A stretch of 17,751 bases of DNA. Origin: an uncultured Bacilli bacterium (GTDB lineage: Bacteria > Bacillota_I > Bacilli_A > RF39 > UBA660). A program made the translations under genes and the position numbers. The stretch's first letter is position 1, and each line of letters starts with the position of its first letter. The notes under the pieces are model-generated. The model was not told the origin of the DNA. It saw only the letters and a list, made by a program, of their open reading frames with translations, and searched no databases. Shown piece after piece: positions 7,204 through 15,836 of this stretch. The stretch lies in contig CALVVN010000016.1 in assembly GCA_944363865.1 (NCBI GenBank), forward strand, positions 1-17,751. Direction: 5' to 3'.

Positions 7204-7863
7204 ATGAAAAAAGATGGATTTGAAAAGTATTGCTTTTTGTTTATTATATTCATGATAGGTAGTTTTATAGGTTTTATATTAGAAAACCTATATACTATTC
7301 TTATAAAAGGACAATACGCATTAAGACAAGGTTTAATTTATGAACCACTAATACCTATATATGGTATTGGTGCTTTAACCTTGTATTTTTTATTAAATCA
7401 TAGAGTTTTAAAAAAAAGTGATAAATACAAAATTATAAATGTTTTTTTAATAAGTTTTATTGCTGGCAGCGCTGTAGAATACATATGTTCATTAGCCCAG
7501 CAAAATATCTTCGGAACAATTTCTTGGGACTATTCTGAAAAATTATTTAATATAAACGGACGTATCAATTTATTTCACTCTGTCTTATGGGGGTTACTAG
7601 GTGTATTTTTCTATTATATTGTTTTGCCAATAATAAATAAGTTTCAAGTCAAAAGCAATGTAGTAAAATATGGAGTATTAATTTTAACAATGATTTTCAT
7701 CCTTGATACTATAATTTCAGTAGCTTCTTGTTATAGACAAAAAGAACGTAGAGAAAATATAGCAGCAAATAATAAAATTGAGATGCTTTTAGATAAACAT
7801 TACCCAGATGAATTTTTAAATAACATTTATAACAATGCAAAAGTAGTAGAAAAAAATAAATGA
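7204..7863 (+). CDS. Putative ABC-transporter type IV (CmpB-family) membrane protein
   Basis: About 219 residues with five hydrophobic segments. The first holds FMIGSFIGFILENLY, then come the loop RQGLIYEPLIPIYGIGAL, the segment FIAGSAVEYICSL, and the signature WDYSEKLFNINGRINLFHSVLWGLLG. This order matches the family called 'putative ABC-transporter type IV' (CmpB). Its transport function is only presumed, because members lack their own ATPase. ATG 7204 is chosen because the family usually begins shortly before the first helix; GTG 7195 is possible. Neither has a normal ribosome binding site. A 14-codon ORF from TTG 7179, which does have one, overlaps the start. The ABC operon begins 69 bp downstream. 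Confidence 0.78.
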   Translation: MKKDGFEKYCFLFIIFMIGSFIGFILENLYTILIKGQYALRQGLIYEPLIPIYGIGALTLYFLLNHRVLKKSDKYKIINVFLISFIAGSAVEYICSLAQQNIFGTISWDYSEKLFNINGRINLFHSVLWGLLGVFFYYIVLPIINKFQVKSNVVKYGVLILTMIFILDTIISVASCYRQKERRENIAANNKIEMLLDKHYPDEFLNNIYNNAKVVEKNK

Positions 7864-7880
7864 AAAAATTGTGATATATG

Positions 7881-7908
7881 TTTACTAATAAAATCAAAAT
7901 GATAAAAT
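7881..7908 (+). promoter_or_regulatory. Possible promoter of the ABC transporter operon
   Basis: TTTACT (7881-7886) and TAAAAT (7903-7908) with 16-bp spacing precede GGGAGG (7922-7927) and the ATG at 7933. The boxes are weak and the DNA is very AT-rich. Confidence 0.35.
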
Positions 7909-7932
7909 ATAAATATATATTGGGAGGATAAT

Positions 7933-8634
7933 ATGTCATACATAAAAGTTAAAAACTTAACAAAAGAATATTTAATGGGCGAAATAAAATTACTAGCAGT
8001 AGACAATGTATCATTTGACATTGAAGAAGGAGAGTTAACAGTAGTTTTAGGACCAAGTGGAGCAGGAAAAACAACAATATTAAATATACTGGGTGGAATG
8101 GACTCGCCTACAAGTGGAAATATAATAATAGATGGAAAAGATATTTCAAAATACAATGAAAAAAAATTGACATATTATAGAAGAAATGACATTGGTTTTG
8201 TTTTTCAATTTTATAATTTAGTGCAAAATTTGACTGCATTAGAAAACGTAGAATTAGCAAGTCAAATATGTAAAGACACTATATCAGCAAAAGAAGTGTT
8301 AGAAAAAGTAGGACTAAAAGACAGGATGAATAACTTTCCTAGTCAGCTTTCTGGAGGAGAACAACAAAGAGTTGCAATCGCAAGAGCTATAGCAAAAAAG
8401 CCAAAACTCTTACTTTGTGATGAACCCACAGGAGCCTTAGATTCAGTTACAGGGAAAAAAGTATTAGAAGTATTGCAAGATATCGGTAGAAAATATAAAA
8501 TTACCGTTGTAATTATTACACATAACCAAATAATTTCACAAATGGCAGACAAAGTAATAAAGATGAAAAATGGGCAAATAAGCGATTTAATTATCAATAA
8601 AAATCCAAAAAATATTAAGGAGATTGATTGGTAA
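7933..8634 (+). CDS. ABC transporter ATP-binding protein, MacB/LolD/FtsE type
   Basis: A 233-residue ATPase that powers the FtsX-type permease encoded next. All motifs are present: Walker A GPSGAGKT (40-47), Q-loop FQFYNL (Q92), signature LSGGEQQR (139-146), Walker [13 protein letters not shown] (159-170) and switch His in ITHN (H197). The length is typical of the LolD/MacB-ATPase subgroup, which pairs with mechanotransmission permeases rather than nutrient importers. GGGAGG at 7922-7927 serves the start. The stop overlaps the permease start as TAATG, implying translational coupling. Confidence 0.95.
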   Translation: MSYIKVKNLTKEYLMGEIKLLAVDNVSFDIEEGELTVVLGPSGAGKTTILNILGGMDSPTSGNIIIDGKDISKYNEKKLTYYRRNDIGFVFQFYNLVQNLTALENVELASQICKDTISAKEVLEKVGLKDRMNNFPSQLSGGEQQRVAIARAIAKKPKLLLCDEPTGALDSVTGKKVLEVLQDIGRKYKITVVIITHNQIISQMADKVIKMKNGQISDLIINKNPKNIKEIDW

Positions 8635-11588
8635 TGAGCTTGTTATTTAAAAACAGTATAAAAAAAATATTTAAATCATTTGGAAGATTCATATCAATTT
8701 CTATAATAATAATGCTAGGAATTGGTTTTTTCCTTGGATTAAAAGAGGCAACGCCTGGCATGTTTTATACTGCTGATACATATTATGATGATAAAAAATT
8801 AATGGATTACAAAGTAACAAGCACATATGGACTTACTGAAGAAGATATTCTTTCTTTAAAAGAATTAAAAAACGTAGAAAAAGTTATTCCAACATACTCA
8901 ATAGATGTATTATCAAATGGAAAATCAATAAGGTTACATGCGATTGAAGAAGATGTAAACAATGTAGAAATAGTTAGTGGAGTAATGCCTAATAATATAA
9001 ATGAATGTTTAGCAGATGTAAATAATTATGAATTAGGTGAAACAATAGTTTTTGATGAAACAAGTGAATACTTAAACATAAATGGCTGTAAAGTGGTAGG
9101 AACAATCAAGTCTCCACTATACATATTTAGTAGTTACGGAATATCAAATGTTGGAGACGGAAAATTATCATCATTCATCTTTATAAATAAAGATGCTTTT
9201 AATTATGAATACTATACAGAAAGTTACATTATAGCTAAAGGAACGACTGAAACAAATTCGTATGAAGAAAGTTATAATGAAGTTTCAAACAAATTATATG
9301 AAGAACTTATAGAGTTAAAGCCAATCAGAGAATCTATAAGATATGAAGAAATAAAAAAAGAAGCTTATGACGAGATTGCAAAAATACAAAATGAGTTAAA
9401 TGATGAAATAAGTGAAAATGAACAAAAACTAAATGATGCAAAAAAAGAATTAGATGACGCTCAAGAAACGTTAAATAAAACAAAAGAAGAAACTTCAGCT
9501 ACAATTGAAGAAAATTACAATAAACTTGAGAATAGTAAAAAGTTAATAGAAGAACAATTAAATAGTTATAGCATAAACATAAATGAGATAGATGAAACGA
9601 TATTAATGATAGAAGAAAACGTTAATACTTTAAAAGAACAACTAAACTATTTAGAACCAGTTTCAGAAGAATATAAATTAGTAGAAAACCAAATAACCAA
9701 TTTAGAAACTCAAAAAAACACTTTGATTAATATACAAACTAATTTAAAAACAGTTGAAGACGGACTAGAAGAATTAGAACAACAAAAAAATAATTTTAAT
9801 GCAAGAATAAATAAAGAACAAGCTAAAATTAATGATGGTTATGAAGAATATTATGCAGGTGTAACAGAATTAGAAAGCGCAAAGAAAGATGCGGAAGAAA
9901 AAATAAAAACAGCATTAAAAGAAGTAGAAGAGATAGAAAAACCAAAGTGGTACTTATTAGATAGAAACGATAGTACAGGTTATCAAAATTATAAAGATGA
10001 TGCTGAAAAAGTAGAAGCGATTTCTAAAATATTACCAGTTTTCTTCATTTTAATCGCACTTTTAATGTGTTTAAATACATTAGCTAGATTAATTGAAGAA
10101 GAAAGAACAGAAATTGGGGTTTTACAATCTAATGGATTTGGAAAAGCAAAAATAATATCAAGTTATTTATACTATGTACTTTTTTCTTCAATAATTGGTA
10201 TGATATTTGGAATTATATTATCTTACATGGTAATATCAAAACTAATATATGGTGTTTTCACTGCAAATTACTATTTACCAAGTTATCAAATAATTGTAGA
10301 TCCATTCACATTAACTACAGTAGTAATTACAACATTATTACTAATGATAGTAGTTACTACATATACTTGTAACAAAGAATTAAAATGTAAACCAGCAGAA
10401 CTACTTCGCCCTAAAGCCCCAAAATCAGGTAAAAAAATATTTATAGAAAAAATAAGTTTTATCTGGAAAAGATTTAGTTTTATGTCTAAGATAACTACAA
10501 GGAATCTATTTAGATACAAAAAAAGAATAATTATGACTATTCTTGGAGTATCTGGATGTACAGCACTATTACTTACAGGTTTTGGTTTAAATGATAGTAT
10601 AAACATAATATCAAAAATACAATATGAAAATATAATAAAATATGACGAAATGGTAACATTAAAAAACAATATAACAAGTGTTGACGAAAAGATAGAAACA
10701 TTGTTAGAAGAAAATAATATAAATGATTATACATTAATAAATCAAAACACATATACGTACACATATGATAACAAAGAAGAAACAGTATATTTAATTGTTC
10801 CAGAAAATAAAAGTGATATAAATAAATATATAGATTTGACAAGTATAAATGATGATGAAGAAGCCGGATTATCGGACAATGGAGTAGTAATAACAAGTCA
10901 AATGGCAGAACAATTAAATGTTACAATTGGAGAAAACATAAGTATAAGAAATAGTGATAACGAATTATTTCTATTAAGAGTTGATGATATAGTTTATAAC
11001 TATGTTTCGCATTACATATACATAACCGCAAATTATTATCAATCAATATTTAATCAAGAAATAGAATATAACAATATATTGTTAAAAGGAAATATAGACG
11101 ATTCAATTAATCTTGAAGAATATGATATATATTTAATTACAGAAACTAGTGAAATTGTTGATACATTTGACGACTTAATAAAAAATATAAACAAACTAAT
11201 CGTTTTAATAATTGTTTGTGCTTCACATTTAGCATTTGCAGTCTTATATAATTTAACAATTATAAATGTTACAGAAAGAAAAAGAGAAATCGCGACATTT
11301 AAAGTCTTAGGTTTTAATAGTAAAGAAATATTTGTATTTATATATAGAGAAACATTTATGCTAACAGTAATTGGGTCACTATTAGGTTTGATATTAGGTG
11401 TGTTTTTACATAAATATGTAATATATACTGCGCAAACGGGAAACATATTGTTTTTATATAATATAGAATGGTACAGTTACCTATTATCACTAATTATAAC
11501 AATAATATTATCTTTAATAGTCCAATTAATAATAAATAAAACTATTAAAAAAATAGATATGATAGATTCATTAAAATATACGGAGTAA
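8634..11588 (+). CDS. FtsX-type ABC permease with large coiled-coil extracellular domain
   Basis: A 984-residue membrane protein. An N-terminal helix (about 17-36, [18 protein letters not shown]) is followed by a long extracytoplasmic region whose distal part (about 225-440) is a strong Glu/Asn/Lys-rich coiled coil. The first FtsX domain follows ([20 protein letters not shown], then [19 protein letters not shown]). A second membrane half starts at [20 protein letters not shown], and the C-terminal FtsX domain has [15 protein letters not shown]. This is the large permease architecture of Gram-positive MacB-like systems, which drive conformational work outside the membrane. ATG 8634 is preferred over the in-frame TTG 8628, because AAGGAG (8617-8622) is too close to the TTG and TAATG coupling is common. 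The cargo is unknown. Confidence 0.93.
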   Translation: MSLLFKNSIKKIFKSFGRFISISIIIMLGIGFFLGLKEATPGMFYTADTYYDDKKLMDYKVTSTYGLTEEDILSLKELKNVEKVIPTYSIDVLSNGKSIRLHAIEEDVNNVEIVSGVMPNNINECLADVNNYELGETIVFDETSEYLNINGCKVVGTIKSPLYIFSSYGISNVGDGKLSSFIFINKDAFNYEYYTESYIIAKGTTETNSYEESYNEVSNKLYEELIELKPIRESIRYEEIKKEAYDEIAKIQNELNDEISENEQKLNDAKKELDDAQETLNKTKEETSATIEENYNKLENSKKLIEEQLNSYSININEIDETILMIEENVNTLKEQLNYLEPVSEEYKLVENQITNLETQKNTLINIQTNLKTVEDGLEELEQQKNNFNARINKEQAKINDGYEEYYAGVTELESAKKDAEEKIKTALKEVEEIEKPKWYLLDRNDSTGYQNYKDDAEKVEAISKILPVFFILIALLMCLNTLARLIEEERTEIGVLQSNGFGKAKIISSYLYYVLFSSIIGMIFGIILSYMVISKLIYGVFTANYYLPSYQIIVDPFTLTTVVITTLLLMIVVTTYTCNKELKCKPAELLRPKAPKSGKKIFIEKISFIWKRFSFMSKITTRNLFRYKKRIIMTILGVSGCTALLLTGFGLNDSINIISKIQYENIIKYDEMVTLKNNITSVDEKIETLLEENNINDYTLINQNTYTYTYDNKEETVYLIVPENKSDINKYIDLTSINDDEEAGLSDNGVVITSQMAEQLNVTIGENISIRNSDNELFLLRVDDIVYNYVSHYIYITANYYQSIFNQEIEYNNILLKGNIDDSINLEEYDIYLITETSEIVDTFDDLIKNINKLIVLIIVCASHLAFAVLYNLTIINVTERKREIATFKVLGFNSKEIFVFIYRETFMLTVIGSLLGLILGVFLHKYVIYTAQTGNILFLYNIEWYSYLLSLIITIILSLIVQLIINKTIKKIDMIDSLKYTE

Positions 11589-11591
11589 TAA

Positions 11592-11906
11592 ATGCAAGAA
11601 AAAATATACAATTATTTACTGACAATTCCTAAAGGAAAAGTGACGACATATAAAGTTATAGCCAAACATCTCGGTAATGAAAAATTAGCAAGATATGTTG
11701 GAAACGTATTACACAGAAATCCAAGTGAAAACAAATATCCTTGTTATAAAGTTGTAAATAGTAAAGGAATGTTATCAAATAATTATGCTTTTGGTGGAAT
11801 AAGCAAGCAAAGGGAAAAATTAATAAAAGATGGGGTTATAGTTATTAATAATCGTGTAAACTTAAAAAAATACCTATACATAAATTGTTCTAAAAACGAA
11901 AAATAA
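11592..11906 (+). CDS. MGMT-family protein (alkyltransferase-like) with altered active site
   Basis: 104 residues, equal to the DNA-binding/active-site domain of O6-alkylguanine-DNA alkyltransferases. The order is conserved: PKGKVTTYKVIAKHLG (13-28), the arginine-finger region ARYVGNVLHRNP (33-44), then PCYKVV (50-55) and YAFGG (65-69). The consensus PCHRV is changed: C51 is kept, but the following His is Tyr-52 and Arg is Lys-53. The Glu of the C-H-E triad appears to be Asp-80. It may be an atypical alkyltransferase or a non-catalytic lesion-binding protein. CGGAG (11581-11585) lies within the end of the permease gene, 3 bp upstream of the boundary between the genes, so it is probably the last gene of the ABC operon. 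Confidence 0.82.
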   Translation: MQEKIYNYLLTIPKGKVTTYKVIAKHLGNEKLARYVGNVLHRNPSENKYPCYKVVNSKGMLSNNYAFGGISKQREKLIKDGVIVINNRVNLKKYLYINCSKNEK

Positions 11907-11937
11907 ACATAATATAATTTTAAACAGAAAAAAACAA

Positions 11938-11964
11938 TTGACAAACGAACATACGTGTTATAAA
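11938..11964 (+). promoter_or_regulatory. Strong sigma-A promoter of the nucleotidase-MBL-priA operon
   Basis: A perfect TTGACA (11938-11943) is followed by an extended -10, TG-T-TATAAA (11956-11964), with 15-bp spacing; TAAAAT at 11961-11966 would give 17 bp. GGAGGG (11980-11985) precedes ATG 11990. Confidence 0.7.
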
Positions 11965-11989
11965 ATTATTAATACTTTAGGAGGGTGTT

Positions 11990-12472
11990 ATGAAAGAATT
12001 ATATATTGACTTTGATGGAGTAATATTAGATACAATACCGCATTTATACAAAGCTGCAGACGAAGCAGGAAAAGAAAGGCATGACGTAGCGTTTTATGCT
12101 ACATTTGATTTTAAAAAAATATTAAAAGATGAAAACATACTCAACGATAGCATAAATTGCATAAAGCAAATTATAGATTCAAAAAAATTTGACGTAAGTA
12201 TTTTGACTCACATAAATTCATTACAGGAAGGGATAGACAAGGTAGAATACATTAGAAAATATTTTAAAGATATAACCATTATATTAGTGCCAAAACAAAT
12301 ATCAAAAACAAAAATGATACACACAGAAGGTTCAATATTAATTGATGATTATGCACATAATTTAAGAGAATGGGAAAGTGAAGGTGGAATAAGCGTCAGA
12401 TTTTCACTTAAGAAAAATGGCAAAGGATTTTTAGTTATAGACAGACTTGATCAAATAATTGACATGTTTTAA
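11990..12472 (+). CDS. HAD-family 5'(3')-deoxyribonucleotidase-like protein
   Basis: 160 residues with HAD phosphatase motifs. Motif I is YIDFDGVILDT with nucleophile D7 and D9, motif II is SILTHINS (T73), motif III includes the lysines of PKQISKTKMIH (101-111), and motif IV is LIDDYAHNLREWE (D119, D120). The DDYxxNL-W pattern is typical of the NT5C-like group that dephosphorylates (deoxy)nucleoside monophosphates, so a nucleotide-pool role is likely but unproven. It has the strongest promoter in the window and a good ribosome binding site. It begins an operon with the MBL hydrolase (9 bp later) and priA. Confidence 0.82.
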   Translation: MKELYIDFDGVILDTIPHLYKAADEAGKERHDVAFYATFDFKKILKDENILNDSINCIKQIIDSKKFDVSILTHINSLQEGIDKVEYIRKYFKDITIILVPKQISKTKMIHTEGSILIDDYAHNLREWESEGGISVRFSLKKNGKGFLVIDRLDQIIDMF

Positions 12473-12481
12473 AGGAGTAAA

Positions 12482-13009
12482 ATGAAAGTAGATAAATTAG
12501 TAGTTGGAATATTAGAAACAAATTGTTACATAGTATCAAATAATAAAGAGTGCATTATAATAGATCCCGGGGATGATTTTGAATTAATAAAAAAATACAT
12601 AGAAGATAATAACTTAAAAGCAAAAGGAATACTAATAACCCATTATCATTTTGATCACATACAGGCGTTAGAAAAATGTATTAATTATTACAAAGTGCCG
12701 GTAATAGACTATAAAAATAACATAAAAATACCTGGTTTTGATTTTGAAATAATTGAAACTAAAGGGCATCATTATACTTCGGTTTCTTATTATTTTAAGG
12801 AAATACAATCAATGTTTGTTGGAGATTTTATATTTAAAGAAAGCATAGGAAGAATAGATTTAGAAGGTGCGGACGAAAATGAAATGTTAAATAGTTTAAA
12901 AAAAATAGTACAATATCCAAATGAAGTAATTATATATCCCGGACATGGTGAACAAACCTACTTGAAGTATGAAAAAGAAAATAATCCATATTTAAAAGAG
13001 GTAAAATAA
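12482..13009 (+). CDS. Metallo-beta-lactamase-fold hydrolase (glyoxalase II-like)
   Basis: 175 residues with the binuclear-metal signature THYHFDH (53-59: H54, H56, D58, H59). Further ligands follow in order: H96 in TKGHHYTSVS, D115 in FVGDFIF, and H155 in YPGHGEQT. The FVGDFIFKESIGRIDL block is typical of the small YcbL/YqgX-like subgroup of glyoxalase II-related hydrolases, which cleave thioesters or related substrates. The short length, without the extra C-terminal domain of classical GloB, fits that subgroup. AAAGGAG before the ATG supports the start. It is 9 bp after the nucleotidase gene and 1 bp before priA. Confidence 0.88.
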   Translation: MKVDKLVVGILETNCYIVSNNKECIIIDPGDDFELIKKYIEDNNLKAKGILITHYHFDHIQALEKCINYYKVPVIDYKNNIKIPGFDFEIIETKGHHYTSVSYYFKEIQSMFVGDFIFKESIGRIDLEGADENEMLNSLKKIVQYPNEVIIYPGHGEQTYLKYEKENNPYLKEVK

Positions 13010-13010
13010 A

Positions 13011-15188
13011 ATGATTGCAAGTGTATTAGTAGAATACAACTTAAAACATTTAGATAAAGTATTTGACTATAAAATACCTAATAAAATAGAAGAAGATTTA
13101 AAAGTAGGAAACAAAGTATTAGTCCCATTCGGAAATAAACAAATTGAAGGTTTTGTATTAAAAATACATAACAATTACGATAAAAATATTACTTATAAAG
13201 AAATAATAAATATAATAAAAAAAGATTTTGTAATAAACCAAGAATTATTAGAATTAGGAAGATGGATAAGTGAAAAAACAATTTCACCTTTGATTTTATG
13301 TTATCAAATAATGTTTCCCAAAGCATACAAGGCTAATCATAAGACAACGATAAATAAAAAGTATGAAATATACATTGAAATAAAAGATTTTAAAATACTT
13401 GAAAAATACTTGAAAACAAAAAAAGTAAATAAGCAACAACTAGAAATTATAAACATAATAAAAGATCAGAATAAGGTTTTAAAAAGTCAAATTAATTGTT
13501 CTAGTTTAAAAACATTGATAAAAAATAACATACTTAAAGAAATTAAAGAAGAAAAAAATAGACAAGTATATTTTAATAAAGAAGAAATTAAAAAAATAAA
13601 TTTTACTGAAGATCAAAAAAAGGCATATTTAGAAATAACTAGGAGCGAAAACAAAAAAGTATTATTACATGGTGTGACAGGAAGTGGAAAAACAGAAATA
13701 TACATAAAATTAATAAAAGACTGTTTAAATAAAAATAAAACAGCAATTTTTTTGGTGCCAGAAATTAGTTTAACACCTCAAATAATAACGAGATTAAACT
13801 ATGAATTTAAAGATAATGTTGCCATTTTACATTCTAGATTAAGTGAAGGCGAAAAATATGATGAATATAGAAAAATACTAAAAGAAGAAGTGAAACTAGT
13901 TGTAGGTGCAAGGAGTGCAGTATTTGCACCACTAAAAAATATAGGACTGATAATTATAGATGAATGTAGCAGCGCATCATACAAACAAGAAAACACACCA
14001 AAATATAATGCAATAGATATTGCATTAGAAAGAAGAAATAATAACGATGCTTTAGTAGTGATGGGAAGTGCGACTCCACTATTAGAACAATATGCGAGAG
14101 GTTTAAAAAACATATTTAAATTAGTTAAACTTGATACAAGAATTAACAATAAGTTACCTCATGTAAGCATAATAAATATGGGAGATGAAATAAAAAAAAG
14201 AAATACTATATTAAGTCAAGAATTAAGAGACAAAATAAAAGATAGAATAGAAAAAAAAGAACAAACAATACTACTTCTAAATAGACGAGGATATTCAACA
14301 TACATAAGTTGTTCTGCATGTGGATACGTGTATAAATGTCCAAACTGTGATATAAGTTTGATTTACCATAAAACTACAAATAATTTAAGATGTCATTACT
14401 GTGGATATTCAACCCAAATGAGTGAGAAATGTCCAAAGTGTTCAGAAAAAAGCTTATTAACGTTGGGAATGGGAACAGAAAAATTAGAAAATTACATACA
14501 AAAAGAGTTCCCAAACGCTAAAGTATTAAGAATGGATACCGACACTACTAGTAAAAAAGGAAGCCACGAAAAATTAATACAAAGTTTTAAAAACAGAGAT
14601 TATGATATACTTGTTGGAACACAGATGATAAGCAAAGGATTAAACTTTCCATATGTGACACTTGTCGGAGTAATTAATGCCGACAATAGTTTGAATATAC
14701 CGGACTTTAGAAGCAATGAAAAAACATTTGAAATGTTAATGCAAACAAGTGGAAGAAGTGGAAGAAATGAGTTACCTGGAGAAGTAATAATACAAACATT
14801 TAACCCTGATAATTATGTATTTAAATGCATAAAAGACAATAACTATGTACAGTTTTATAATTATGAAATGCAAATTAGAAAAACATTAAAATATCCACCT
14901 TACTACTACATGGCACAATTAAAAATAAGTGGTTTAAAATATGAAACAGTAAGAGATGAAAGCAAAAAAATAAAACAATTCTTAGAAACTAATTTAAGTA
15001 AAAACTTCATAATATTAGGCCCATCAACATCAAATATTTTAAGGCTAAATAACAAATATTATTTTAATATAATAATAAAATATAAAAAAGAAGAAAACAT
15101 ATATGAAGTATTAAAAAAAATTGTTAACAATTATATAAAAGATCAAGTAAGTATAGATATAAATATGAACCCTTTAACAACAATATAA
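13011..15188 (+). CDS. priA: Primosomal protein N' (replication restart helicase PriA)
   Basis: 725 residues, near the E. coli length. PriA recognises stalled forks and reloads the replicative helicase. The N-terminal 3'BD-like domain is followed by Walker A GVTGSGKT (221-228), LVPEISLTPQI (248-258), GARSAVFAPL (299-308), and GSATP (352-356). Eight zinc cysteines follow: C434, C437, C443, C446, C461, C464, C474 and C477. Then come GTQMISKGLNFPYVTLVG (536-553) and a QTSGRSGR motif VI (578-585). Oddities: motif II, normally DEEH, reads DECS (317-320), keeping the catalytic Asp-Glu, and KG-x-DFP reads KGLNFP. GAGG before the ATG serves the start, 1 bp after the MBL stop. Confidence 0.95.
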   Translation: MIASVLVEYNLKHLDKVFDYKIPNKIEEDLKVGNKVLVPFGNKQIEGFVLKIHNNYDKNITYKEIINIIKKDFVINQELLELGRWISEKTISPLILCYQIMFPKAYKANHKTTINKKYEIYIEIKDFKILEKYLKTKKVNKQQLEIINIIKDQNKVLKSQINCSSLKTLIKNNILKEIKEEKNRQVYFNKEEIKKINFTEDQKKAYLEITRSENKKVLLHGVTGSGKTEIYIKLIKDCLNKNKTAIFLVPEISLTPQIITRLNYEFKDNVAILHSRLSEGEKYDEYRKILKEEVKLVVGARSAVFAPLKNIGLIIIDECSSASYKQENTPKYNAIDIALERRNNNDALVVMGSATPLLEQYARGLKNIFKLVKLDTRINNKLPHVSIINMGDEIKKRNTILSQELRDKIKDRIEKKEQTILLLNRRGYSTYISCSACGYVYKCPNCDISLIYHKTTNNLRCHYCGYSTQMSEKCPKCSEKSLLTLGMGTEKLENYIQKEFPNAKVLRMDTDTTSKKGSHEKLIQSFKNRDYDILVGTQMISKGLNFPYVTLVGVINADNSLNIPDFRSNEKTFEMLMQTSGRSGRNELPGEVIIQTFNPDNYVFKCIKDNNYVQFYNYEMQIRKTLKYPPYYYMAQLKISGLKYETVRDESKKIKQFLETNLSKNFIILGPSTSNILRLNNKYYFNIIIKYKKEENIYEVLKKIVNNYIKDQVSIDINMNPLTTI

Positions 15189-15269
15189 TTATTGCATAAT
15201 TATTACGCTTAAAATTATAAATACATAAAATTGATTGAATTTTTTTACTTATATATATATAATTGAGTT

Positions 15270-15561
15270 ATGAAAGGTAAAGCAAATAAGAAATGGGTAT
15301 AAAAATGCTGCGCCTAATACTATAAAAGAAATAATAGGAAATAAAAAACGTACCTGTCTAATATCACCTGATTTATTTGATGATTTTCATAAGTATGCTA
15401 TTATGGACGATTTAGAGAGGATACTTGACTTTGGTTTATATTTGCCTGAAAGTAGTTTAGGGATTAATTCTAAGGAAACCATTAGAGGTGTTTTGAATTT
15501 TCATCAAGTGAAACGTGAAAAAGTTTTGAGGCTTGTTGATGAATCTTATAGAAGTTTTTAG
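15270..15561 (+). pseudogene. Frameshifted orphan ORF of unknown family
   Basis: An ATG at 15270 opens MKGKANKKWV and stops at 15300. The +1 frame is open from 15274 to a TAG at 15559-15561 and encodes about 95 residues, including KNAAPNTIKEIIGNKKRT, SPDLFDDFHKYAIMDDLERI and NFHQVKREKVLRLVDESYRS. The long frame has no ATG near its start, so a one-base shift around 15291-15306 probably broke one gene. The stop is followed after 2 bp by a terminator, as expected for a real gene end. The coding frame uses GTT, TTG, AGG and GTG more than neighbouring genes. I do not recognise the family. The preceding 81 bp (15189-15269) hold only AT-rich DNA and no clear ribosome binding site. Confidence 0.5.
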
Positions 15562-15563
15562 TA

Positions 15564-15593
15564 GAGACTAGTTTAACTGGGCTCGTTGTTTTT
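15564..15593 (+). terminator. Rho-independent terminator after the orphan ORF
   Basis: The stem GAGACTAGT (15564-15572) and ACTGGGCTC (15576-15584) has one mismatch and one G-U pair around loop TTA. It is followed by GTTGTTTTT. Its GC content stands out in this region and it lies just after the TAG at 15561. Confidence 0.65.
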
Positions 15594-15614
15594 ATAATAC
15601 AGTAATGGTATAAT
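15586..15614 (+). promoter_or_regulatory. Extended -10 promoter before the small membrane protein
   Basis: TTGTTT (15586-15591) is 17 bp from TATAAT (15609-15614), with TG at 15606-15607 forming an extended -10. The -35 box overlaps the T-tract of the preceding terminator. It would drive the ACG-start gene and the GNAT relic. Confidence 0.6.
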
Positions 15615-15649
15615 TGAATTAAATATAATAATGTGAAGGAGAAAAGTTT

Positions 15650-15826
15650 ACGAATAGAGAAAAAATATTTAGAATTTTTTCGTTCGTGTTTATGATTTTA
15701 ACTTTTATAGGTGCAGGATATGTATTACTTAATAAAGGACAAGTAAGCGCGGGATATGCTGTGATTCCTAGTTTGATTTGTGTAATTTTTTCTCAGTTGT
15801 GTGTTTATGAGAAGTTTAGAAAATAG
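15650..15826 (+). CDS. Small two-helix membrane protein with apparent ACG start
   Basis: The frame reads (M)NREKIFRIFSFVFM, continues through ILTFIGAGYVLLNKGQVSAG, and ends YEKFRK, 58 residues in total. Two hydrophobic segments (about 5-26 and 31-52) flank a short polar loop. AAGGAG (15636-15641) lies 8 nt before an ACG codon at 15650, exactly where ATG is expected; the next ATG (15692) lies inside the first helix with no ribosome binding site. Either ACG is a weak start or an ATG-to-ACG mutation has silenced the gene. A promoter lies upstream, and the stop overlaps the ribosome binding site of the GNAT relic. Function is unknown. Confidence 0.5.
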   Translation, partial: TNREKIFRIFSFVFMILTFIGAGYVLLNKGQVSAGYAVIPSLICVIFSQLCVYEKFRK

Positions 15827-15836
15827 GAGGTATATT

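Noticed and set aside
10286..10669. Open minus-strand frames over the permease and other genes (for example 10286-10669, 5898-6293, 13799-14149)
   Set aside because: They lie antisense inside well-supported genes, are rich in Leu/Ile/Phe/Ser as expected of complements of A-rich coding DNA, and have no family features.
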